DNA of 64,000 nucleotides from Hyphomicrobiales bacterium (GTDB lineage Bacteria; Pseudomonadota; Alphaproteobacteria; Rhizobiales; Beijerinckiaceae). The stretch is from assembly GCA_019075905.1 (NCBI GenBank), contig JAGXAM010000005.1:82606-146605 (forward strand), in the 5' to 3' direction. Position 1 is the stretch's first letter; the number at the start of each line of letters is the position of its first letter. Both the position numbers and the translations under genes were made by a program. Positions 37,209-46,602 of this stretch are shown here, in pieces. Below the pieces are notes generated by a model. The model saw only the letters and a program-made list of their open reading frames with translations, did no database searches and was not told the origin of the DNA.

Positions 37209-38302
37209 CCACCCCAGACCTCACGGGCAATATCGACGATCATCGCCAGCTTGGCCCATTGCTGGTCATAATCGAGGGTGTTGCCTTCCTCGGTAGAGGC
37301 GAAACCGCATTGCGGGCTGAGGCAAAGCTGGTCGATCGGCGCGCATTTTGCTGCCTCCTCGATGCGGCGCATGATGTCGTCGCGCTTTTCCAGCGTGCCG
37401 GTCTTGGAGGTGACGAGACCCAGCACCACCCTCTTGCCCTTGGGCAGAAAGCGCAGGGGCTCGAAACCACCGGCGCGTTCGGTGTCCCATTCCATGAAAT
37501 AGCCATCGACATTGATGCCGTTGAACAGCAATTCCGCGACCGGTTCATAGCCGCCCGACGCCACGAAGGTGGAGCGGAAATTCCCACGGCAGAGGTGCAT
37601 GGTGATCACCATGTCGCGCGGGCGACCGGCGACGGCGGCATTGATCATGTCGGCATAGATCTGCGGCTGGCGGGCCGAGTCATCACCGCGCTCTTTCAGC
37701 ATCTTGCGCTGTTCCGGGTCGCAGAGATAGGCGAAGGAGACGTCATCGAGCTGCAAATAGCGGCAGCCGGCATCGGCGAAGGCGGTGACGGCACCGTGAT
37801 AGGCCTTGCCAAGATCGGCGTAAAACTCAGCCATATCGCCATAAACGCCCATGTTGATCATCTTGCGGCCGCCCCGATAATGCAGCATCGAGGGCGAGGG
37901 GATGGTCATTTTCGGGGTGCGCGTGGTGTGGGCCTTCAGAAATTTGAAATGCTCGACCATCGGGTGGTCCTTGAAGCCCAGCTTGCCGGTGACACGCGGC
38001 GCTTCGGCCTTGGTGGCGACGCCGGCGAACTGGATGCCGTGATCGACTTGCACCATGGTGACGCCCTCAAGGGCGCCGATGAAATCGAAATGCCACCAGG
38101 CGCGGCGAAATTCGCCATCGGTGATACCCTGCAGGCCGATCTCCTCCTGATGCTTGATCAGCTTAATGATTTCGGCATCTTCCACCGCCTTCAACCCGGC
38201 ATCGTCGAGACGTCCGGCCTCGTGACCGAGGCGCGCCGCCTTCAGCGGGTTGGAGCGCAGCAGCGAGCCAACCTGATCGGCGCGAAACGGAATATTATGC
38301 AT
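37205..38302 (-). CDS. Cobalamin-independent methionine synthase-like protein (MetE C-terminal type)
   Basis: A 365-residue protein of the MetE C-terminal catalytic domain family (YxjG/YxjH-like). It begins MHNIPFRADQVGSLLRSNPL and has EIGLQGITDGEFRRAWWHFD, CRYLQLDDVSFAYLCDP, VITMHLCRGNFRS and LCLSPQCGFAST, the last two carrying zinc and homocysteine ligands (H, C, C). GGAGGAG precedes the ATG. Full MetE is about 750 residues; this is the short core form. It may transfer methyl groups in methionine or sulfonium compound metabolism and supplements metH. The small membrane protein gene is coupled downstream. Confidence 0.88.
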   Translation of the reverse strand: MHNIPFRADQVGSLLRSNPLKAARLGHEAGRLDDAGLKAVEDAEIIKLIKHQEEIGLQGITDGEFRRAWWHFDFIGALEGVTMVQVDHGIQFAGVATKAEAPRVTGKLGFKDHPMVEHFKFLKAHTTRTPKMTIPSPSMLHYRGGRKMINMGVYGDMAEFYADLGKAYHGAVTAFADAGCRYLQLDDVSFAYLCDPEQRKMLKERGDDSARQPQIYADMINAAVAGRPRDMVITMHLCRGNFRSTFVASGGYEPVAELLFNGINVDGYFMEWDTERAGGFEPLRFLPKGKRVVLGLVTSKTGTLEKRDDIMRRIEEAAKCAPIDQLCLSPQCGFASTEEGNTLDYDQQWAKLAMIVDIAREVWGG

Positions 38303-38405
38303 GCTCGTCTCCTCCAGCAGGGCTTTTGCCGCCAAGGTTAGGCCCGATGACCGGCGTCTGGCAAGGCACAAGGATCGCCTGTTCGTAACGGCGCAGCCAG
38401 CGCCT

Positions 38406-39692
38406 TCAGAGGCTGGCAAGGGCTTGCGGTTTCGGCCCGCCGGTCGCCCAGTCGAGCAATTCCACCGTGTGCACCACGGGGGTAGGCGTGCCGGCAGCAA
38501 TCTGGGTGATGCAGCCGATATTGCCGGCGGTGATGCAATCGGGGGTGAGGCTGGTGATCGCGGCGACCTTGCGATCGCGCAGGGCGTTGGCAATGTCGGG
38601 CTGAAGCAGGTTGTAAGTGCCTGCCGAGCCGCAGCAAAGATGGCCCTCCGGCACATCCAGCACCGTGAATCCGGCATCGGCGAGCAGCGTCTTCGGCTCG
38701 GTGCGGATGCTCTGGCCGTGCTGCAGTGAACAGGCGCTGTGATAGGCGACGCGCAGCGGCTGCGGTTGCGAAGGCGCTTGCAGGCCGAGGCTCGCCATGA
38801 ATTCCGAAATATCGCGCGTCAGGGCAGAGATGGTGGCAGCGGGTCTGGCGAAGGCAGCATCGTCCTTCAGCATGAAGCCATAATCCTTCACGGTCGTGCC
38901 ACAGCCGGAAGCATTGATGATGATGGCATCGAGGCCCTGCGTGTCGATTTCGCGCTGCCAGGCGGTTATGTTGGCCTTGACCATGGCGAGGCTGTCCTGG
39001 CCGAGATGATGGGTCAGCGCGCCGCAACAGCCGGCGCCGCTGGCGACCACCACCTCGCAGCCGTGACGCGTCAGCAGCCGGATGGTGGCCTCGTTGATGG
39101 AAGGCGCCAGCGCCTGCTGCGCGCAGCCGGTCATCAGCGCCACGCGGCGGCGGCGTGGCCCCTCGCAGGCAAAGACCTGCGGGCGATCCATGGCCGAGGG
39201 CCGCGCCGGCCGCCTTGGCGCCAGCGCCCACAGCCCGCGCAGCCGTTTCGGCATGATTCGCGCCAGAGGGCGGGTGATGGCAGCGCCGACGAGGGCAAGG
39301 CGGAACAGCTGCGGGCGCGGCAGAATCAGGCCAAAGGCCTGGCGCATCAGCCGCTCCGGCAGCGGGCGCCGGCCGGTCTCATGAATATGGTGACGGGCAT
39401 GGTCAACCAGATGCATGTAATGCACCCCGGAAGGGCAGGTGGTCATGCAGGACAGGCAGGACAGGCAGCGGTCGACGTGCTTGATGGTGCGCTCATCGGC
39501 GGCGCGCCCGGATTCCAGCATGTCCTTGATGAGATAGATGCGGCCACGCGGGCTGTCGAGTTCATCGCCGAGCAGCACGTAGGTGGGGCAGGTCGCGGTG
39601 CAAAAGCCGCAATGCACGCAGGCGCGCAAGATCTTGTCGGCGTCGGCGATGGCCGGATCGGCCAGTTGTGCAAGTGAGAAATGGGTTTGCAT
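38406..39692 (-). CDS. glcF: Glycolate oxidase iron-sulfur subunit
   Basis: A 428-residue electron-transfer subunit of glycolate oxidase. Two 4Fe-4S motifs are near the N terminus: CVHCGFCTATCPTY (C25, C28, C31, C35) and CLSCLSCMTTCPSG. Two CCG domains follow (GAGCCGALTHHLG; HLCCGSAGTYNLLQ). These proteins pass electrons from the flavin subunits GlcD and GlcE to the membrane. glcD and glcE are not in the window, so the gene is split from its partners. Lactate-utilisation LutA-type proteins are related but smaller. Confidence 0.92.
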   Translation of the reverse strand: MQTHFSLAQLADPAIADADKILRACVHCGFCTATCPTYVLLGDELDSPRGRIYLIKDMLESGRAADERTIKHVDRCLSCLSCMTTCPSGVHYMHLVDHARHHIHETGRRPLPERLMRQAFGLILPRPQLFRLALVGAAITRPLARIMPKRLRGLWALAPRRPARPSAMDRPQVFACEGPRRRRVALMTGCAQQALAPSINEATIRLLTRHGCEVVVASGAGCCGALTHHLGQDSLAMVKANITAWQREIDTQGLDAIIINASGCGTTVKDYGFMLKDDAAFARPAATISALTRDISEFMASLGLQAPSQPQPLRVAYHSACSLQHGQSIRTEPKTLLADAGFTVLDVPEGHLCCGSAGTYNLLQPDIANALRDRKVAAITSLTPDCITAGNIGCITQIAAGTPTPVVHTVELLDWATGGPKPQALASL

Positions 39693-39905
39693 GGCGATCC
39701 CGTCCTGTCAGCCTTGGGATGACATTGCCGTCATGCAGCGTCAAGCGGCCAGCCCTGATCTTCGTTGCGACGATGTCCCCGTCGCCGTTGAATCTGGCCA
39801 ATTGCCAAGTGCGGTGGTTGCTTTTACAAAGTCTGACGCAAACACTTGATCGCGCAGACCGGATGACAGGCTGCAGCGACGCATGAAGGGGCGAATTATC
39901 CAGCC

Positions 39906-41084
39906 ATGGCGCAAAGTTCACCGCACACGGCACCATCGCCACGAAGGGCGGAGGAGCGCGGCTTCGGCCCGACGACGCGCGAGCCTCTGAAAATCCTGCT
40001 GCTCGAAGATGATCCGAATGATGAAATCATCATTCGCCATTGCCTGAAGCAATCCCGGCATTTTGATTGCGACGTCACCAGCTGCAACCAGATCGCGGAC
40101 GCGCGCCACCTGCTGGCGACCAGCCTGTTCGACGTGCTGGTGCTGGATTTCTGGGTTAATGCCGAGGATTCGCTGAGCTTGCTCGCGCGTGGTGCCGATG
40201 CGCCGGCGCTCCCGCCATCGGTGGTGGTTTCGTCGCTCGATATGACTGACATCCAGGCGCAAAGCCTGTCGGCCGGGGCGCTGGCCTATCTCCACAAGAA
40301 TGATGTCTCCGCCAGCGCGCTCGATGCGACCTTGCGCACGCTGCTGCATACGCGGAGCCGCGAGAACCAGCTGCGCCAGGCGCTGGAAAGCCGCTCCAAT
40401 GCCGCAGAAAAGGCCCGCGACGAGGCGACCGGCATGGCCAAGCAGGTGATCAGCACGCTGAATGCGGTGACCGGCCTTGCCGAAACCCTGAGCCTGCTGG
40501 CGCGGTCCGACAAAAGCCGGGACAAGACCGGGACCTATACGGCCCTGATCCGCGACAGTTCCGACAAGCTGATCAACAGCTTGCAGCAACGCATTTCCGG
40601 CGGCACCCAGCCCGAGCTTTTCCACAATTTGCGCTATGGCAAGGCCTGCGTGATCGACATTGTTGAAAGCGCGGTGCATTTCATGGAGGCTCGGTGCGAA
40701 GCCAAGCATCAGGATATCGACATTGTCGCCACGGTTGACCGGCTGGAGGCCGAGTTCGACCCGCAGGCGCTGCGCCAGGCCCTGGTCGATCTCATCGACA
40801 ATGCGCATAAATTCAGTCCGGCCGGGGCGCCGATCCGCGTCACCGTCGATGATGAGGCCGAAGCGATCCGCATCACCGTGGTCGATCAGGGCGTCGGCAT
40901 GCAGGATGATGCGCTGCAGCAGATATTTGCGCTGCCGCTTGGCGTCGATGCGCCCGAAGGCGGCCTGCAGGTGGCGCGCAACATCATGGCCATGCATGGC
41001 GGTACCTGCGAGGTCGAAAGTTTTCCGGCCTGGGGCACTACGGTAGTGCTGACTTTGCCGCGCCGGCGGCCGACATTAAATTAG
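39906..41084 (+). CDS. Receiver domain plus HATPase protein without a phosphoacceptor His
   Basis: A 392-residue soluble protein. Residues about 28-145 form a receiver domain (KILLLEDDPNDEIIIRHCL; phosphoacceptor Asp in DVLVLDFW; Lys in YLHKNDVS). A coiled-coil and dimerisation-like helix follows. The place of the HisKA box reads VISTLNAVTGLAETLSLL, with no His. The ATPase domain keeps N box LIDNAHKFSP, G1 VVDQGVGMQ and a G2-like GGLQVARNIMAMHGG. It is probably a pseudokinase or a scaffold controlled by phosphorylation. It stands alone; no partner is adjacent. Confidence 0.85.
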   Translation: MAQSSPHTAPSPRRAEERGFGPTTREPLKILLLEDDPNDEIIIRHCLKQSRHFDCDVTSCNQIADARHLLATSLFDVLVLDFWVNAEDSLSLLARGADAPALPPSVVVSSLDMTDIQAQSLSAGALAYLHKNDVSASALDATLRTLLHTRSRENQLRQALESRSNAAEKARDEATGMAKQVISTLNAVTGLAETLSLLARSDKSRDKTGTYTALIRDSSDKLINSLQQRISGGTQPELFHNLRYGKACVIDIVESAVHFMEARCEAKHQDIDIVATVDRLEAEFDPQALRQALVDLIDNAHKFSPAGAPIRVTVDDEAEAIRITVVDQGVGMQDDALQQIFALPLGVDAPEGGLQVARNIMAMHGGTCEVESFPAWGTTVVLTLPRRRPTLN

Positions 41085-41105
41085 GTGCAGGAAATTAGGT
41101 GCAGG
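41078..41105. repeat. Tandem 14-bp duplication at the 3' end of the receiver/ATPase gene
   Basis: AAATTAGGTGCAGG occurs twice, head to tail. The first copy supplies the stop codon of the preceding gene. This is a small slippage-type duplication without obvious function. Confidence 0.7.
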
Positions 41106-41144
41106 GCCAGAGGCCGCAATCACCGGTTATGACGGAGCGCAAGG

Positions 41145-42038
41145 ATGCGGGTATTTGTGACGGGAGCCACGGGCTTCATCGGTTCGGCGGTGATTCCCGA
41201 GCTTATTGCGGCAGGCCATGAGGTGGTGGGTGTAACCCGCACCGCGGATGGTGCCGCGGCCTTGCAGCGCCTGGGCGCGCAAGCTCATTTCGGCAGTCTG
41301 GAGGAGCCTGACAGCCTCAGACGCGGCGCGGCGGAAGCCGATGGCGTGATCCATCTGGCTTTCAACCATGATTTTTCCAAAATCGAAGCCAATTCCATGG
41401 CTGACCGCCTGGCCATCGAAGCCATGGCCGAGGCGCTCAAGGGTTCTGGCCGGCCGCTGGTGGGAACCGCCGGGGTTCTTGTCGATCTTCCCGTGCCAGG
41501 GCAGATGTTTGGTGAAGACGATCCCAAGCCGGTGGCGCGCTTTCCCCGCGTCTCGGAGGAGGCGACGCTGGCGACGCTCGACGAGGGCGTCAAGGGCATC
41601 GTCATGCGGCTGTCGCAAATCCACGACCGCCACCGCCAGGGCCTGGTAAGCCGGCTGATCCAGATGGCGCTGCAGAGGAAAACCGTAGCCTATGTCGGCG
41701 AGGGCGCCAACCGCTGGGCAGCGGCGCATCGCAGCGATACGGCGCGGCTCTATCGTCTGGTGCTTGAAAAGGCGACGGCCGGCTCGAAATGGCACGCGGT
41801 GGCCGAGCAAGGCGTGACCTCACGCAGCATTGCCGAGGCCATTGGCCGGCGCCTGAAACTGCCGGTGATCTCGATAGACCCGCAAGATGCCGCAAGCTAT
41901 TTCGGCTTGATGAGCCATTTCATGCTGCTCGATTCCCCCAGCGCCAATGCCAAAACCTGCGAGCGCATGGGCTGGCAACCGGTGGGACCAACGCTGATCG
42001 ACGATCTCGATCATCTCGTGCTGCCGCCCGGCGCCTGA
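41145..42038 (+). CDS. NAD(P)-binding SDR/epimerase-like oxidoreductase
   Basis: A 297-residue extended/atypical SDR with the Rossmann motif FVTGATGFIGSAVIPEL and the downstream VIHLAFNHDFSKIEANS. The end resembles atypical SDR5-type reductases (HAVAEQGVTSRSIAEAIGRR, MGWQPVGPTLIDDLD). The substrate is unknown. It converges on the SDR at the end of the purF run. Confidence 0.87.
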   Translation: MRVFVTGATGFIGSAVIPELIAAGHEVVGVTRTADGAAALQRLGAQAHFGSLEEPDSLRRGAAEADGVIHLAFNHDFSKIEANSMADRLAIEAMAEALKGSGRPLVGTAGVLVDLPVPGQMFGEDDPKPVARFPRVSEEATLATLDEGVKGIVMRLSQIHDRHRQGLVSRLIQMALQRKTVAYVGEGANRWAAAHRSDTARLYRLVLEKATAGSKWHAVAEQGVTSRSIAEAIGRRLKLPVISIDPQDAASYFGLMSHFMLLDSPSANAKTCERMGWQPVGPTLIDDLDHLVLPPGA

Positions 42039-42068
42039 TCCGGGCCCAGACCGGCGTCGCGCCCCTGA

Positions 42069-42818
42069 TTACGCCGGGCTTTGGAAATGCAGCACTTTGC
42101 CGGTGGGGCAATCGTAGAGTGCGCCGGTTTGCTGCCAGGCCGGCAGCAACAGGTTAACCAGTTGCGGGGCGATTGATTCCGGCGGGGCCAAATCCTGCGG
42201 ATCCTCGTCCGGCATGGCGGCGGCGCGCATGCGGGTCCGCAACGGGCCGGGATTGACCAGCATGACCTTGATATGGGTGTTCAGGGTTTCGGCGGCATAG
42301 GTGCGGCCGAGCATTTCCAGCGCCGCCTTGGACATGGCATAGGGGCCCCAATAGGCGCGCGCCTCGGCGCGATGCGCAACACCGCTCGACAGCATGACGA
42401 CGCGCCCGGCCTCGCTGCGACGCAGCGGCAGATCGAGCGAGCGGATGAGCCGCCAGTTGGCGGTGACATTGACCGCCATAACCGCTTCAAAACGCTCGGG
42501 GTCGATGTGGCCGAGCGGTGACAAGGTGCCAAGAAGGCCGGCATTGGCGACCAGCATGTCGAGCCGTCCCCAGCGCTCGAATATGGAAGCGCCGAGGCGA
42601 TCAAGCGCTGCATAATCCTTGATATCGCAGGGCACCAGCGTGCATTGCCCGCCGAGCGCCTGGATATCATCGTCCAAAGCTTCGAGCGCGCCCTGGGTGC
42701 GGGCCATGGCGATGACATGGGCGCCGCGCCGGGCGAGTTCCATCGCCACGCCATGACCGATCCCGCGGGACGCACCGGTCACCAGTGCCACTCGTCCGGC
42801 ACAGTCCTTTGTCTGCAT
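42069..42818 (-). CDS. Short-chain dehydrogenase/reductase
   Basis: A 249-residue classical SDR. It shows the cofactor motif TGASRGIGHGVA, NAG (LVANAGLLG), the catalytic Ser in VMLSSGVAHRAE and YxxxK (YAMSKAALEML). It follows purF by about 24 bp, the usual last member of the radA-cvpA-purF run in this group. The substrate is unknown. Confidence 0.9.
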   Translation of the reverse strand: MQTKDCAGRVALVTGASRGIGHGVAMELARRGAHVIAMARTQGALEALDDDIQALGGQCTLVPCDIKDYAALDRLGASIFERWGRLDMLVANAGLLGTLSPLGHIDPERFEAVMAVNVTANWRLIRSLDLPLRRSEAGRVVMLSSGVAHRAEARAYWGPYAMSKAALEMLGRTYAAETLNTHIKVMLVNPGPLRTRMRAAAMPDEDPQDLAPPESIAPQLVNLLLPAWQQTGALYDCPTGKVLHFQSPA

Positions 42819-42842
42819 GATGAAATTCGCCCCTGTCAGGCT

Positions 42843-44297
42843 TTAGCTGGCTTCAGCCAGCAAAGGGAATTGCTGCAACCTTGCCTCGCTGCCCATGTCG
42901 GTCAGTTTGGTGGGGTAGTCGCCCGTGAAACAATGATCGGTGAATTGCGGCATGGCATTGTTGCGGCCGCTCTCGCCCATGGCGCGGTAAATGCCATCCA
43001 CGGAGAGGAATGCCAGGCTGTCGCAGCCGATATACTGGCGCATTTCTTCAAGATTATGGTTCGCGGCCAGCAGTTTGTCCGAGGTCGGGGTGTCGATGCC
43101 GTAATAATCGGGATGGCGTATCGGCGGGCAGGAAATGCGGAAATGCACCTCGCGCGCACCGGCATCACGCAGCATCTTGACGATTTTTACCGAGGTTGTG
43201 CCGCGCACGATGGAATCATCGATCAGCACCAGGCGCTTGCCCTCGACGATGCTGCGGTTGGCGCTGTGCTTCATGCGCACGCTGGTTTCGCGCCCGCTCT
43301 GGCTTGGCTGGATGAAGGTGCGCCCGACATAATGATTGCGGATGATGCCAAGCTCGAAGGGCAAGCCCGTGCCCTGGGCATAGCCAATGGCAGCGGGAAC
43401 ACCTGAATCCGGCACAGGCACGACAACATCGGCATTAACCGGGGCTTCCAGCGCCAGTTCCAGGCCCATGCGCTTGCGCACGTCATAAACCGGGCGCCCG
43501 TGAACCACAGAATCCGGGCGCGAGAAATAGACATATTCGAAAATGCACGGTCGCATCGGCTGGCGCGGGAACGGACGCAGGCTTTCGATTCCCTCTTCGG
43601 AAATCACCACCAATTCACCGTTTTCAACGTCGCGGATGAATTTGGCGCCGATGATATCGAGGGCGCAGGTTTCGGAGGCGAGAATATATTTGCCGTTGAG
43701 CTCCCCCAGCACCAGCGGCCGGATGCCGAGCGGGTCGCGTACGCCGATGAGTTTCTTGTTGGTCAGCAGCACCAGCGCGTAGGCGCCTTCAAGCTGGCGC
43801 AGGGCTTCGGTGAGGCGGTCAATGATGCGGTTGCGGCGGCTGCGCGCCACCAGATAGAGGATGACCTCGGTATCGGAGGTCGACTGGAATATGGCGCCCT
43901 CGCGCACCATCTCGCGTTTCAGCGTCATGCCGTTGGTGAGGTTGCCATTATGAGCAACGGCAAGGCCGCCGCCATCGAGTTCGGCAAACAGCGGCTGGAC
44001 ATTGCGCAGCGAATTTTCGCCGGTGGTCGAATAGCGCACATGGCCGATCGCCATGCGCCCGGGCAAGCGGTCAATGGTCGATGCCTTGGCAAAATGGTCA
44101 CCCACCAGACCGAGGCGGCGTTCCAGATGAAAGCCGCTGCCATCAAAGGCGGCAATGCCGGCGCCTTCCTGGCCGCGGTGCTGCAAGGCATGCAGGCCCA
44201 GCGCGGTAATGGTCGCGGCGTCATCCGCCCCAAAAATGCCGAACACGCCGCATTCCTCATGCAGACGGTCATCGTCCAGTGTCGTTGAAATCTGCAT
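42843..44297 (-). CDS. purF: Amidophosphoribosyltransferase
   Basis: A 484-residue enzyme for the first step of purine synthesis, making phosphoribosylamine from PRPP and glutamine. A 15-residue propeptide (MQISTTLDDDRLHEE) precedes the nucleophile C16 in CGVFGIFG. The Ntn domain shows HRGQEGAGIA and AHNGNLTN; the PRTase domain shows the PRPP loop RLVLIDDSIVRGTTSVKIV. The frame continues upstream to 44468, but ATG 44297 gives the standard start. It follows cvpA by 28 bp. Confidence 0.97.
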   Translation of the reverse strand: MQISTTLDDDRLHEECGVFGIFGADDAATITALGLHALQHRGQEGAGIAAFDGSGFHLERRLGLVGDHFAKASTIDRLPGRMAIGHVRYSTTGENSLRNVQPLFAELDGGGLAVAHNGNLTNGMTLKREMVREGAIFQSTSDTEVILYLVARSRRNRIIDRLTEALRQLEGAYALVLLTNKKLIGVRDPLGIRPLVLGELNGKYILASETCALDIIGAKFIRDVENGELVVISEEGIESLRPFPRQPMRPCIFEYVYFSRPDSVVHGRPVYDVRKRMGLELALEAPVNADVVVPVPDSGVPAAIGYAQGTGLPFELGIIRNHYVGRTFIQPSQSGRETSVRMKHSANRSIVEGKRLVLIDDSIVRGTTSVKIVKMLRDAGAREVHFRISCPPIRHPDYYGIDTPTSDKLLAANHNLEEMRQYIGCDSLAFLSVDGIYRAMGESGRNNAMPQFTDHCFTGDYPTKLTDMGSEARLQQFPLLAEAS

Positions 44298-44325
44298 CAC
44301 ATGGCGCTCGTTTGGCTTTTGGGGC

Positions 44326-44940
44326 TCACTTGCCGGGAGCTGTTGCGGCTGGCGTTGCGGCGGGTGCGGCGGTCGATGCCGCAGGCGCTGGTTCAGTTGA
44401 TGCGGCATTGGGGTCGGCAACGCCCGGCTTGATCTTGTCAATGGTCTGGTAGACCGAACTCGCGGCATCGGCAGGAATCATGTCCTGCAGGCTTTGCGAC
44501 AGGGATGCCAGCATCGGCGTCGAGCGGGCATGGGCTGCCCAGTCCGGCAGTTTCTTGTCCTGCATCAGGAAGTTGAAAAACAGGAAGGCCACGACGCAGA
44601 GCAGCAGGCCGCGGGCGGCGCCAAAGACAAAGCCCAGCGAGCGATCGACCGCGCCGATTTTTGAATCGAGCACCAGATCAGAAATGCGCACGGTCAGGAT
44701 CGACACCAGAACCAGAACCACCAGAAAAATGATTGCGGCGGAAAGCGCGATGGCGATGAGCGGCTTGTGGACATGCGGCAGCAGGGTTGGCATCAGCCGC
44801 GGATAAAATTTCCAGGCAGCAAGTCCGGCCACGACCCATGCAGCAATGGCCAGAATCTCACGGGTGAACCCCCGAAGCATAGACAATAAAGCAGAAATCA
44901 AGATGACAGCTATCAGACCAATATCAAGATAGGCAGGCAT
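44326..44940 (-). CDS. cvpA: CvpA family protein
   Basis: A 204-residue inner-membrane protein with four TM segments in the first 130 residues (LIAVILISALLSMLRGFTRE; IIFLVVLVLVSILTV). The GFVFGAARGLLLCVVAFLFF stretch is typical of CvpA, as is RGFTREIL. An Ala/Pro/Thr-rich tail ends the protein. CvpA is linked to colicin V production and envelope stress; its biochemical role is unsettled. It lies directly upstream of purF, as in E. coli and rhizobia. Confidence 0.9.
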   Translation of the reverse strand: MPAYLDIGLIAVILISALLSMLRGFTREILAIAAWVVAGLAAWKFYPRLMPTLLPHVHKPLIAIALSAAIIFLVVLVLVSILTVRISDLVLDSKIGAVDRSLGFVFGAARGLLLCVVAFLFFNFLMQDKKLPDWAAHARSTPMLASLSQSLQDMIPADAASSVYQTIDKIKPGVADPNAASTEPAPAASTAAPAATPAATAPGK

Positions 44941-45075
44941 AAGTCACAAACCTTCAATGCCAATACGAGGACCGGCGATCAGCGCCCTGGCCCCCAATGC
45001 GGGTCTTATAGCGAATTTGAAGGCCCGCGTCACCCCTTCGCGAAACAACTGTTCACACCTGCAAAACCCTTGCCT

Positions 45076-46461
45076 TCAGGCACGTTTCTGCCGCGGTGCC
45101 CGGGCGGCTATGGCAGCAACAAGGGTGCTGATATGGTCGCAGGGGTTGTGGCGCAGCGGGCCGGTCTCTTTGCGACCTTTGGGCGCGGGGCAGAAGCTGG
45201 CGGCAAAGCCGAGCTTGGCGGCTTCGCGGGCGCGAAGGCCGGCATGAACCACCGGGCGGATCGCGCCCGAAAGGCCGATTTCGCCAAAATAGACCGCGTC
45301 CGGCGGCAACGCTGCGCCCGTCAGCGAGGACACCAGCGCCGCAGCGGCGGCAAGATCGGCGGCCGGTTCGCTGATTTTAAGGCCACCGGCGACGTTGAGG
45401 TAAATATCGTGCTGGCCGAGCCGGACGCCGGCATGGGCTTCCAGCACCGCCAGCACCATGGCGAGGCGCGATGTGTCCCAGCCGATGACGGCACGGCGCG
45501 GATTGCCGAGCGCGGTGGGGGCGACCAGCGCCTGCACCTCGACCAGCAGCGGGCGCGTGCCTTCCATGCCGGCTAGAACCGCCGTGCCGGCCGCGCCCGC
45601 CTCGCGCCCGGCAAGAAACATCGCCGAAGGGTTGGCGACTTCGGCAAGGCCCTGGCCGGTCATTTCAAACACGCCGATTTCATCGGTCGCGCCAAAGCGG
45701 TTCTTTCCGGCGCGCAAAATGCGAAAATGATGGCCGCCCTCGCCCTCGAAGGACAGCACCGCATCGACCATGTGCTCGACCACGCGCGGACCAGCGATCT
45801 GGCCGTCCTTGGTGACGTGGCCGACCAGAATGACGCAGGCGCCGGTGGTTTTTGCAAAGCGGATCAGCGCTTGCGCCGCGCCGCGCACCTGTGTGACCGT
45901 GCCGGGCGTGGTCTCGATGGCCGAGGTCCACATGGTCTGGATCGAATCGATCACCACAAGTGCCGGGGTGCGGCCCTGTCGCAGGGTTTCAACAATGTCC
46001 TCAACATTGGTGTGGGCACCCAGTTCCACCGGGGCATCGGCGAGGCCGAGGCGCTGCGCCCGCATCCGTACCTGCGCAATCGCCTCCTCGCCGGAAATAT
46101 AGACGACGCGGCCGCCGCGGCGGGCAAGGGCGGCGGCGGACTGGATGAGCAGGGTCGATTTGCCAATGCCCGGTTCGCCACCGATCAACAGCACCGAGCC
46201 ATGCACGAAGCCGCCGCCGGTGACACGGTCAAGCTCGTCGAGGCCGGTGGCGACGCGCGGTGCCATCGGCTCCTCGCCACCAAGCCCAGAAAGGACGAAT
46301 TTGGCGCCGCGCGCCACCTTGCCGCCGACCGGTGCGGCAATGCCGCCGCCGGCCGCCTCCTCGATGATGCTGTTCCAGTCGCCGCAGGCCTCGCATTTGC
46401 CAAGCCAGCGCGACGACACCGCGCCGCAGCTCTGGCAGATGAAACTCGATTTGCGTGCCAT
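45076..46461 (-). CDS. radA: DNA repair protein RadA
   Basis: A 461-residue ATPase helping branch migration in recombinational repair. The N-terminal zinc finger has C9, C12, C23 and C26. The RecA-like core has Walker A GEPGIGKSTLLIQSA, KTTGACVILVGHVTKDG and the RadA-specific KNRFGATDEIGVFEM. The C-terminal Lon-like domain shows NPRRAVIGWDTSRLAMVLAV and YFGEIGLSGAIRPV. ATG 46461 is preferred over 46527 because it gives MARKSSFICQSCGAV. A LexA box lies 75 bp upstream. A toxin-antitoxin module separates it from alr, its usual upstream neighbour. Confidence 0.96.
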   Translation of the reverse strand: MARKSSFICQSCGAVSSRWLGKCEACGDWNSIIEEAAGGGIAAPVGGKVARGAKFVLSGLGGEEPMAPRVATGLDELDRVTGGGFVHGSVLLIGGEPGIGKSTLLIQSAAALARRGGRVVYISGEEAIAQVRMRAQRLGLADAPVELGAHTNVEDIVETLRQGRTPALVVIDSIQTMWTSAIETTPGTVTQVRGAAQALIRFAKTTGACVILVGHVTKDGQIAGPRVVEHMVDAVLSFEGEGGHHFRILRAGKNRFGATDEIGVFEMTGQGLAEVANPSAMFLAGREAGAAGTAVLAGMEGTRPLLVEVQALVAPTALGNPRRAVIGWDTSRLAMVLAVLEAHAGVRLGQHDIYLNVAGGLKISEPAADLAAAAALVSSLTGAALPPDAVYFGEIGLSGAIRPVVHAGLRAREAAKLGFAASFCPAPKGRKETGPLRHNPCDHISTLVAAIAARAPRQKRA

Positions 46462-46536
46462 GTCCCAGCCTTCATGCACCGGCGCCGGCCGGGAGGTTAC
46501 CCGCGCATCACTAAAGCATTGCGGCAATCAAGGCAA

Positions 46537-46551
46537 GAACATAAAACGAAC
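46537..46551 (-). promoter_or_regulatory. LexA box upstream of radA
   Basis: A GAAC-N7-GAAC direct repeat (GAACATAAAACGAAC on the plus strand; GTTC-N7-GTTC on the radA strand), 75 bp before the radA ATG. It matches the alphaproteobacterial LexA consensus, as does the imuA site. Confidence 0.75.
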
Positions 46552-46602
46552 AAATTTGCGGCGACTTGCGAATTTTGACGCCAAGGGTATCCAACCCAGC
46601 CA

